Assembly: GCA_903813345.2 (NCBI GenBank)
Contig: CAIIXF020000011.1
Location: forward strand, 18,647,754-18,711,753
Reading direction: 5' to 3'
Source of the DNA: Owenia fusiformis
Lineage: Eukaryota; Annelida; Polychaeta; Sabellida; Oweniidae
Length of the DNA: 64,000 bases
Shown here: one piece after another, positions 25,001 to 37,000 of the stretch
How positions within the stretch are numbered: the first letter of the stretch is position 1
Layout: every line of letters starts with the position of its first letter
Made by a program: the position numbers and the translations under genes
The notes under the pieces: model-generated
What the model saw: the letters and a program-made list of their open reading frames with translations, nothing else
Told to the model about the DNA's origin: nothing
The model's database searches: none

Positions 25001-28000
25001 ATACAGACTATTAAAGTAGACTATGAAAATGGACTGTGAAAGTAGACTATGAATACAGACTATTAAAGTATACTATGGAAGCAAACTGAGAAAGTAGACT
25101 ATCAAAGTAGACTGTGCAAGTAGACTGTGATGGTAGACTATCAGAGTAGACCATGTGAATAGATTATGAAAGCAGACAAAGTAAACCATCAGTATCAAAC
25201 TAGACTGTGTAAGTAGACAATAAAAGTAGACTGTAAAGTAGACTAATAAACCATTTTTAATTTTATTTATATCTTAACAGAATGCAAGATTTTATTTATC
25301 AGTAAGTTTTTCAAGGAAAGTTTATCACTATATCCCCAATTTTACCCCCACTACCATCATTAGATCCAAATTATTACTAATCATTTGAAGGCTTTATATT
25401 AGTTAAAAACTGTGAGGTGGAATTACATAGAGCAGTGTATCCTTAATACATTGAGTATGTCATTTTTTACGCTTCAATATTCATCTCCACAAAGCTAGGC
25501 ATATACAGGGTGTCCATGAAAACTCTACATAGTTTTTACACAGACTTTGTTATGTCACCAACACAAGTGGTGACATATTGTCTCCAACTTTTTTGTGGAT
25601 GGTGTTCGATGGTTGGTGTTCGACGTTCTGCATCTGTAACAAATGGCAGGTGGTAACATTTTGCATGCTAATGCCTTGTATTGTGATTGTAAAGGGACTT
25701 CAAAGACACCCTGTATTACAATGTTTTGATTATTCAAAATGCTACTGTTCAATAATATATAATTAGCATGGTTAATAAGGGGATCTCTAATTAGAAAAAC
25801 AGAAGCTCATTGTAAAAATTGTATATATTGTCATCATTAGTTAACCAAGTTGTTGTTTATGCATGTCTGTCTGTCAGGCCCCGGGTCTCTAGTTGAATTT
25901 CATTTGATTCAAATGTTATTCAGATTTTTGACATTTGAGCACAGAACTCAATGAATTGTTGATCATTTATTGATAATATACATTCTGTTATGCTAGTCTT
26001 AAAACTTGTACTTAGACTCTCATTATAAACTATGAACATGAATCTGATGCAGTAAATAACCAACAACGCATTGAGTCATTGGCTTAAATTATTTGGTACA
26101 GCAGTTATCATTCATAGCTATGTGTAAAAAATGATCAGCCGTCACTCGTATTTTATGAAAATAATTTCATTTCATTGGAGATTGTGCATGACATTGTAGT
26201 TTATGTTTTGTGTGATTTGTATGTACATGTATATGAACACCAGATAAGGAAAATCATCTAGTTTTTGTTAACAAAGTCTTTTAATATAATATTATATCAT
26301 ATTTTTGGCAATAATTGTAGGAAATTCGTAATCGTCATTGGCTACAAGTGATGCAGGTAACAGGGACGTCATTCCATCTGGAGGCCAACGTCTTCAAACT
26401 CTGCCATCTTTTGGACATAGGACTGCTCAAGTAAGTAAATAATCATGTGAAACATCGCCAAATTCACGATTGAATTGAAAAAACGGAATGATTGAGCCAA
26501 GAATAAACAAACCCTATTGTTTGATTCTGTGTACAGCTGTGTAGAAATACTACAAATCATGTTATTTGATAAATGCAACACTTAGATGTTTTCTTGTTCT
26601 TGCTGGGTTCTTTAGCAGTTTTTGGTTCTTCCCTTTGGTACATATGCATAGATATTTGTTCATTTCTTCAGGCACAAGCCAGAGATTGAGGAGATAGCAA
26701 GATGCGCCAGTAGAGAGCAGGAACTGGAGATCAAGATGAGGATAACTGAAGAGGAATGGACAGAACAGGTAAAATAATTAAAATTCCAGAATAACATTGT
26801 AATTTTTAAAAATAAAAATCATTTACTTAATTTGACAGTTTTCTAATGATCTTTACAGAATGAGATATTGAGATGCATGTAAACGTTGTTTGTTTAATTC
26901 AAACACATCTGTATGTTGATAAATTTTGGGATTATTGTTTTTATGTACATGTAAAAAGATCTCATGTATTTCAAGGTTCTTCAATTTGAGCCATACAAGA
27001 AACGAGGGCCAATATACTTGGATAAGGCTTTCACAGAGAGGTTGCTAGAGCAACTGGAGGATGCCCAGGCTTTGTTAGCTCAAATGTTAACTTCAAGGTA
27101 ATTCAGCTCTAGAATTATTTAACTGAAATATTTACTTATAGAGGTAATCTAGCTCTTATATTACATTTATATTAAACTGAAATTCTAACTTAGTACTACA
27201 TGTAATCTAGCTGTAATATGTTTAACCGAAACCCTAACTTAGAGGAAATCTAGCTCTCGTTTTATTCAACTGAAACTCTAACTTCAAGATTATCAAGCTC
27301 AAGTGCTAACTTTGAGGTAGTACATAATCTAGCTCAAAAGATTCCCTTTCATTAGAATAGAAATTATGTGTAAAGTCATATTCCAGGTACATAGGCCCAC
27401 TGAGAGAAGAGGCAGCCTCCTGGGCAGAAAAGCTGAAGGAAGTGGCCCAAGTTCTGGAGCAATGGGTTGAAGTACAAGACCTCTGGCAGTACCTAGAAGC
27501 TGTCTTTAGTAATCCTTCAACAGCTAAGGTTTGTTCTCATGTTGAATGAAATCCTCTATAAAATCAGACAATCTTAGGTCAAGATATGTCTGATTTCATG
27601 ATTAATCCTAAAAACCCTAAACTAAACACTGTTACCATGGCAACCACATTAAAGCAAAATTAAAACACAAAGCAAAATTCTTATCTCTATTATTATATAT
27701 TATTTTAATCCTTGGGTCATTCGTTTTACAAATTATACCAACATAAGTGGTTTTATTTGAGAGTGACAGGATAGATGAGATAATAGTGGGGTGAAATCAT
27801 TGCAGGAATTACCACAAGAGGCGAAGAGATACGGACGTATTGACAAAGGATGGACAAAGTTGATGAAGCGAATGTACGACACAAGGAATGTTCTACAATG
27901 CTGTTATGGAGGCGAGGTCCCTAAGGGAGTTGTACTAAGACATATCTATGAAGAACTGGAGATATGTTTCAAATCACTCATGGGATATCTGGATAACAAA

Positions 28001-31000
28001 CGGAGATCTTTCCCAAGATTTTATTTTGTGTCGGATCCAATACTTCTTGCTATTTTGAGTCACCCTAATGATCTGGAGTCTGTGAAGCCCCATCTCAGGT
28101 AATAACAAGTGTGACAAAAACATGAATGTTAAATAAAAGTGTGGCAAAAATTTTAAGTAAATACAGGTGCAACAAAACATGATTGTGGCCCAGTTTTATC
28201 CATGTTTATCTAAATAGCAATCCAGTTTTCCCGATTTTAAAATTTTAGTTCTCGAAAGTATAATACTCAGTATTAGTAAAAATGGAGAGAAAAACCCAAC
28301 TTTATGGGCAATTTTCTGGAATTGAATAGTTCCTGGGAGGAGCTTTACTAAAACATTTTGTTACAAAAATTGTGTATTTGTGTAACCCTAAAGAGTATGC
28401 ATCTGTTTACAAATATAATATTCTCTCTCTATAACAAAATTTCTTTAAGAATCATCTTATTTTTCCAGGTCTATTTTCACAAGTGTTACAGATGTGACTC
28501 TTGTTAAATCAGCCATGTATAACAGTCAGGAAACACTAGATGATCGCTATGTGAGAACCGGTGGGCGTACCATGACTCATACCCCAGGAGACCACTCCCC
28601 TGGCCTGCTGTCATCCCACGGGCCAAGTGCCACCCCACCACGTATTGACAAACGGTTGATGATGATACATGTAAGCATTCAGGATGGTTTCATTTTATTG
28701 TAGGATTAAATTATTTGAAAATAACCTAGCTGAAATTAGACTAGTTAACTTAACATGTAATGTCATTCTAACTCTAACCTAATATATTGAATGCAATGAG
28801 AATATCCTCCATTGCATTTACCAATGTACTTGACTTCAATTAATATACATTGACTAAAACCTGTCTAAGTTGAACACCCTTGGTACCTCTAAAAAGTGTT
28901 CAACTTGAAAGGTCTTCTACTTAAAGAGGTCCATTTAAAATTTGGTCAGTTGGGAGAGGTGTTTCATTTCTAGAGGTGTTCCATTTTACAGGGTTCACTG
29001 TATCAACATTTTTATTCCATGAAATATTTGATCAGATTTCCTAGTCTCATGATAAATTCTGATTACTTTGTATAATCTGATCTTTGTTTTGTTTTCTTGT
29101 TATGGTATTTTGTGTTTTAATATCTTATTCAATGTGTTGTTACAAAGGATCAAACCAAAGTAAGGAAAAAGACAGGAAGAGCTCTGAAGAAACGAAACAG
29201 TGATTTTAGATTCTCAATCAATGGTGATGTGAGTGTATGTAGTAAAGTTGCATGAGTAGAGTAGGTGAATGTCCTACTTTCCCAAATGACTTTTCAACCC
29301 ACAGGATGATTGCTTTGTTTTGTTGAAATTTTGAGGAAACTACAAAATTTTGCAAAATTCCCATCAAAGTGAAAAAATCTAAAAATGCGCATGTCTTGAC
29401 TCCCAACCATATTTCATAGTTACCAATGTACACGTACATGTATATATATAGAAACATGTCTGCATAAATGTATTTTAATTTGTCATTTTACTTTTTAATT
29501 ATTTTAATTCACTAAATTTGGGCAAGAAACTGATTTTGATATCTTTGATATTATGACCCATAAAATTCGGATAAAATGTTTGGTCTACATCAAGACATGA
29601 TACTACTATGGGTCCAGTTTTCACCATTCATGTGACCTCCGGTTCAGTAACCCCTGCCTTTATTAACTTGTTGTTGTCGCAAGTTGTCAAGGCACCAAGT
29701 AGTCATATGATGTCATTGTGATATGAAGATATGACACATCAGATCAACTATGAAGTCAGACACATATTGCCCCATCAGCAACTAAACAAACAAATAATCT
29801 AAATGCCACATGTCACTGTTGACTCTAAATTAATCTATGACATCATTAACATGTTACCTAACCATCAACAAAAAAAAGCATCCAGTTCTGTTTATTTAAG
29901 AAATATAGACCGAAAAGCAGGGGTTATATCGTCGAATACACCCCGCAGGGCTAGGCACAAACGTTTTCTGTACCCCGAACGACCGAAGGGAGTGAGGGGT
30001 TCGAAAGCTTTTGTGCCTAGCCCCAAGGGGTGTATTCGACGATATTACCCCTGCTCTGAGGTCTATATTACGATTCGAACATGAAAACTCACCAAATTGT
30101 TTCGAATATTCATCATGGTCCGCCATTACTACGACCCACCGTTATGACGTCACACATTACACGTATTAACTGGGTTATTGATCTCAAATATAACCCAGCT
30201 GAAGCATTGACTTTGTTTACAATTTAAAGAAGGCGTGAATACAGTCATGTTCGAATGTTTTTTATTTCTATATGGTCTTTTAGAAAAAGTGGAGAAATGC
30301 TCTCCACATATCGCATGGCCTTCGTGTTTTTCAAGTAAGTTTTCACTGGATTATCTTGTTGGGAGAAAACGTCCCCACCAAGATATGGTTGTCCCCATGA
30401 GCACTATGTACTAAATCATATATTCCATGTTTTAGGTCATGTTGGTTGTGTAAGCATTTAATGTACTAAGCATGTATACACCTCTGGAACCTTAAGGGAC
30501 TGCATGCTTTTGATATCCCTTGTACTGATTTATATTGATCATCTTTTATCTCTAAGATACAGTTGAAAGTGTGGCTTTTTGGTAAAATGGAGCTTATGAA
30601 CACTTTAAAGTTACCTTGATGTCAAGCTTCTTGTATCACATCTCTCATGCACTCCAAGTACATCACCGAGACACCCTCTACCCCTAGTTCCTTACTGGGA
30701 CACCTTTTACCCCCAGTTCCTTACTGGGACACCCTCTTCCCCCAGTTCTTTACTGGGGCACCCTCTACTGGGTAACCGTGTACTCCCAGTTACTCACTGG
30801 GACTTTCTGTATCAACTGTTTCTCACTGGGACACCATGCCTCACCAGTTATTTTCTTATTGGGACACAATGTACTCCCAGCTTTTCACTTGGACACCCTG
30901 TATCAACTATTTCCTAATGGGAACCTTGCACCATCTGCATCTTATTGGGACACCCTGTACCCCCAGTTCCTAATTAGGATGCCCTGTACCCCCAGTTTCT

Positions 31001-34000
31001 CAGTGGGACACCCTGTATCAACTCTTGCCATCTGGGACATCCTGTACCTCAATGCTTCCTCCTGGGACACCCTGTACCTACAATTATGAATGATGTCTGA
31101 TTGATATGAGCTTTGGGATGCACTTGGGTACCTTAATGACAAGAATTATTTTTCGTAATGGTAAATTATAGCATTGAAACCAACAGCTTGTTTGTTTTAT
31201 TCATGTTGCATAATGCATGCTGCAACTTGAACACCAGCATGTATTTTGGTGGCTAGCACATATCATAAACATTTGTTTAGGTACAAGATTTGGTTCACAT
31301 TGATTCACGCTTTGTTGGAAAATACATTTTATTTTTAGGTAGGGTTGAGTAAAATATAATTATAAATTGTTAACTTGCATAATAACATCATTGCAAAAAG
31401 TTTTAAATTCATCATATTAAGCCCACCTTAATCAGCTTCATAATGATTTTGTAACAGTGTTAGGAGATTATTTTGAGGCACAATTAAGGTAAGAAAATCA
31501 AGGTAGTTTCTTTTATTTGATCCTAACTCAAATTCATTTTGTACAGTTTTACTTTAATTATTTCCGAGGTAATCATATACAATCAAAATGTAATTTTCAG
31601 AATATCAATGCACCATCTCCGTCCCATCCAATGTCGACAATGCTGCCATCAGAGGGTGCTTTAGAGGAAGTTGATAAGAATGAAGCCACGGAAATACATA
31701 GCATTGAGGGGGAGGTGCTCACCCTTGAAGAAAATGTAAGCATTTGCGTTAAATTATATTTGATTTAGCCAATGATTTATTTTACACATATTGTAATAAT
31801 CATAATGAGAACTGATTGACCAAATCATTATTGTACTACTTCCAAGTATTTGTCTTTAAGAAAAATAATGCACAATTTTGGACAGAGTTTGATAAAATCT
31901 ACAAAAAATATAAGTTTAAAACTTATTTTTATAGATTCCATTGAAAGATGGCGTTGAGGTGTGGTTGAGTAAATTGAAGGAGTGTATCACATCAACGCTC
32001 CATACTCAGATAAAGCAGATCATTACAGATGTCAACCTTAACTCTCCAGTAGAGGATTGGGCATATAAGGTATTAAGTCCATAGGTATTTTTGTGGATAT
32101 AGTAGTTTATGTACCCACAGTGGTAGCTAGAAATATTGAAGAAATTATAGACTATTGGCTATAGAAAGAATGATCATATAACAATGGCAAAGTGCATTCC
32201 ACATGTTTATACCCGTGTGTTTAGATTCCCAATAAACAAAGTTTGATAGGGATATAGTCAAGCTCTTCATTCATTCCAGTCCCTCAGTCTGTCCAAATAC
32301 AAGTTTTTCTGTGTATTCCTTGGAAGGATGCTATGCATCATTTATTCCTCTAGTAATCCTTGCATCCATTGAAATTTTTTACCCAATTTTTTCAAAATTT
32401 GTTTTCACCACAATTTTCTATTAAACATACTAAATTTTTTTATTGTTTGTCCACAGTACCCATCCCAGGTTTGTAAGATGGGACTCCTCTACCTTTGGAC
32501 CAAGGAATGTGAGGCAGGAGTAGCGGAGATCAAATATGACCGCAAGTCTATTCCAAACACGTTACGCAGATTTGGGAGTCAGGTTTCTCGCCTGCCATCT
32601 GTGATCACCCGTGGTGCTTGGAAGAACTTTGAAGACACCATGCTCCCAATTCATAGACTCAGGCTTGAGATAGTGCTCACGGTAAGTGGAATCGAAAGAT
32701 CTTCATTCTAAACCTATGTACATTTTTACTCTAAACTTAAGTACAGCATATGTATTCCTGTTTGCAGTTTATCCCCGGGGGTTTATCAGTCTTCCTGTGT
32801 AAGGAAACAAATGCTACTAGAAGTCAATCTTTTTCCGTTACAACCTTTAGGACCAATCAATCATTTTTAAATGTGACCTATTTCATATGTTATTTTAAAC
32901 TCCTGTTTTCATTAATTACCAAACATGTCTGCATTAACTTAATTAATAATAAAAAGGATTTCAGAAAATGTATGCATTATTATTTTTTAGCAATCCATCT
33001 TTCTGAAAGATGTCCTTGACAACATGTGTAATAGGAAGTTGCGGGAACCAACAGATTTTGATTGGAGGAGAAATGTCCGTTGCTACCTTCATAATGTTGG
33101 TAAGTACATGTGTAGCTTACATCCCAAGACATGGCAATTTGCATTATCTCAATGGCATTGTTGCCCGCTATATAATACGTGATAGAAACATCCATCAATT
33201 CAAACATGGACCTGAATTTTTTCATGGCCTCTTCATGTCCATAATTAAAATCGCGACATACACTGAGTAAAACCTGTCAGAAGTAAACACAACTAAGACT
33301 GGCCATAAATGATGACATTGAGAAGTGTTCACAGATACAGGTCATTAAAACATGGTAGTGTAATATAATAAGGAAATAATGTAATGAACATTTTAAATTT
33401 AAGATGCTACTACTTGGCCATTAGAAAGGTATTCACTTTGATAGATATCACTGTATGTTCTTAATATATACAAAATACAACTCAAACTCAAAAACATCTC
33501 ATGTTGTAGATGGACAACAGGAGCCATTGCTGTACATCTTAGATAGTAGCTACAAGTATGGATGTGAGTTCTATGGTGCTCAGCCTGGGATAGCTATCAC
33601 CCCTCAGTCTGAGAGGAGCTTCCTGTCTATGAACCATGCTATATCATCATGTAGGGGTGCAGCACTTGTGGGACAGACTGGTGTTGGAAAAACAGAAACA
33701 GTAAAGGTGGGAGTTGGTAATATTACTAAATGGTGAATTAATTTTGTAATGACCCAAAGGCACCTCAGAGGAATGGCCAACTGTCGAGAACAGTGTAACA
33801 AGCCAGATACAGACATGACATTGAGTGCTAAATTCAGTGTCTGGTACAGAAATGGAACCCAGGAACTTCAAGTTCTAATTCTGATGCTCGCTCTACAACT
33901 GCGCTTAAGGGCTACAAGGGCTTAACCTACCACAGCTGAGCTATAGTAGCAATTTGTTATCCAGGGTCTTCACAATTTCTTAACCCGAGTACAGAAAACA

Positions 34001-37000
34001 TGTGATTTTTATTTTTGTTTGATCAGTAATTGAAAATAAAAATCAGTTGAACATGTGATTTACTTCCTTAAACGTGTAACTCAGTAATTAATATAGAAAG
34101 AAATTGTAAAGTAAAACATTTGTATGTACAAATGAAATGAAACTGTAGAATGAAACAATTAGATATAAAACAATGATTATATATAAAGAGTATGGAACAG
34201 TGATATTTGAATGTCATTTACTTATTATCTTTTGTAGGGCATGGGCCAGATGTTTGGAATGCACCTGGGTGTGTTCCAAAGCTCCCCCTATTCCAACCCT
34301 ACATCAGTGGGACGATTGCTACAAGGAATGTCCATGGTAAGTCATGTGAAAACAGACTATGTTGAAACCTTTTTCTATATTTTCTACATACAGGCAGTAT
34401 GATGCTAATATAACAGAATGGCCGAATTATTTTCCCCCCGAGAAAAGATGTATGGCAATAGAATAATAAACATGAGTCCAAATTATTAATTTGAAATATT
34501 TACCAAGTGTTTTCTCTTGCATTAACACGTGTATGAGTTTTTTTTGATTAATTTATGACATTTTCAAATTGTGTTTTTAGGATGGATGTTGGGGCTTGCT
34601 GGATGACTTTCAACTAATGGGACGTGAGGCGTTATCCGTGTTCCTGGACCACAGCCAGGCCATACTTGGGGCACTAAGATCACGTAGCAAATACTGCTAT
34701 CTTGGAGAGGGTCAAGAGGTATGACCTTATTTGAATAAAATTCAATTCACTTAACTAACAACATAAAATGCAGAAATTATTTGCATTTATTTTATTTATA
34801 TATTTCCAACTTGTATATTTATGACTGTTTTCTTTTGTATATTATAGTAGTATTATTAATCTGATTTTTTTTATGAAAAATATTTTTCTATAGTAAGTTC
34901 TCATAACTACAGTATACCATTATGACAAATCATGACAAGAAACTTCAAAAATATTCTGACATTTAATTTTTCATTTTCTAGATATCTGTGAGTCCAAAGA
35001 CAGCCATGTTTATGACAGTGAACCCTGGGACGCCAGTGCGATCATACACCCTGCCCAATGAGGTGAAGTCGTTGTTTAGGACCATATCCCTTCTAAAACC
35101 TGACTATTCCTCCATATTGAAGGCCAAGTGTTCATCATATGGCTTCAAAGCCTCGGGACTACTTGGATTGCGATTGAAGATTGTCAGTGATTTGGCCAAA
35201 GACCAATTGTAAGTGTATTCAATCGTTAATATTAATGTTAAGAATTTATATAGATTTTAGATAAGGTTTTGCCTCACTTATATAGATTTACCTTGCCGAT
35301 TTTTTAATCTTTTCTTGTTGTATTGTGATATGCCACAAAGTCTTTTGGTTCTTGCTGGAGAGAAATGGCACTGAGAAGTCAGAAATAGCAAACTTAACCC
35401 AGTTGATTTAACCCTTTCCCGACGTGAATATAAAAGGAAAATGTTGGCCTGGTGACGGATAAGTAAGAGCGGTTTTTAGGTAAATGGTGGAAATGATGGA
35501 TACTCCAGGACTGTCAACAACTTGATAAAATTTGGTGTAAAAATACTGAATAGAACTGGAGATATTGCCATTTCATTGATGTATGTAAATAAAAATAGTA
35601 GTGCCAAAAGGAGCCTATCGTGTTGAAAGGTATTACGTCAAAGGGCTTCATATGGAGCCTATTGTCGTGAAAGGGTTAATACACTTTCCAATATAAATAG
35701 ATCACAGCTGCAAGGAGAGCTATTAAAACTGAATATACACATAATATTACCCATTGTTCCTCCTTCCATCTTAAAGTGGGTGAAACCTCCTTCCATCTTA
35801 AAGTGGGTGAAACTTGTGCCATGTACTTGGCTTCTATGTAAATTTGCGCCTCAAATTCCCTTTGAGAATCTTCATTTATTTTATTTTCAACTTTTATGTC
35901 CATATCACCGTACTTTGATGACATAACCTTTTGTAGCAATAACATATCTTTGTGTTCAAGAAATGCATTGACAATCATGTTGTTCAATACTCCAAGTTGA
36001 AACTGTTCCAAATTTATCAAAGTATGACATTGATTGAAAAGTTCTACTAATACATCTTTACATTGATCGATATGTGCAAGAGGTCTTAGTTGTTTAGTAG
36101 TTAAATCTTTAAAGAATTTGATAGGGGGTCTGATCAGAGTTGCTTCAAATTTCTGTTGCAATGTATTAGCTATATCTCTTGCATCCATATTCCTTATATT
36201 GACTTTGTGTATGAATGCTGCACCATTGATTTCATGCAGTAGATTTCCAAGATTCAGCTCCAAATTATCCAAACTAGCTGTGCCCTGATTGTCTATGTAT
36301 TGTTCGAAGTGTAAAAAGAATGACTGCAAAATACTAAAATCTCTGTTTTCCAAAATTTCTCTACTTTTGAAGAAATTTTGAATTTTGTGTTTTATGCTCA
36401 GTCTGATTCTTCTGCACTGTGTGTTTAAATCTCTATATTTATCCAATAAGGTGAGTCTCATTTGAACGTAAGTTGACAAGCGAGAGTTAATAGATTCTGT
36501 CACAAGGTTTGGTTTCTCGTTTAGGATTTTACATGTGAAACTGTGGTATCTATGTTTAATATCTATGCAACATTCTCCACATATCACTTGTTTACAGTTA
36601 ACACAATATAAGTTACACTGTTCAGTATAGTGTAAAGGACAACAATTACCATCTCTTTGGTAAATCTTCATATCGACAATGTTATGGTTTTTGTGTAGCC
36701 ATACTTTACATTTTCTACAAACAGGAGTTGAACATGTGTTACACCATCGTTTGCTAAATCCAGATTGTCCTACATTTGAATTACAGTTCAGACAGTGTTC
36801 AGTAATCACATCAACTGTTTTGGTTGTCCTGATCAGTGTATTTGTTGAACTGTTCACTGTTTGATGATTTACTGTCATACTTCCTTTGTCCTGTTTCACT
36901 TTATTTTTTGATTGCAACTTTTGTACGATGTCATTGTCGTTTATCAGTCCAAGCATTTGATGAGCCAGGAAATTATCAGGGAAGCGTTTGATGCCTGGCT

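Noticed and set aside
24664-25247. CRISPR-like regular repeats
   Set aside because: Contiguous degenerate minisatellite without unique spacers, in an intron of a eukaryotic gene.
29803-30126. Open frames on both strands over the foldback
   Set aside because: Mirror-image translations of a palindrome, no conserved domain.
30778-31142. Frames rich in repeated residues on both strands
   Set aside because: Minisatellite artefact.
33262-33345. Further complete TIR element
   Set aside because: Only a loose GAGTAAAACCTGTC start and TACAGGTC end are visible; too degenerate to call.
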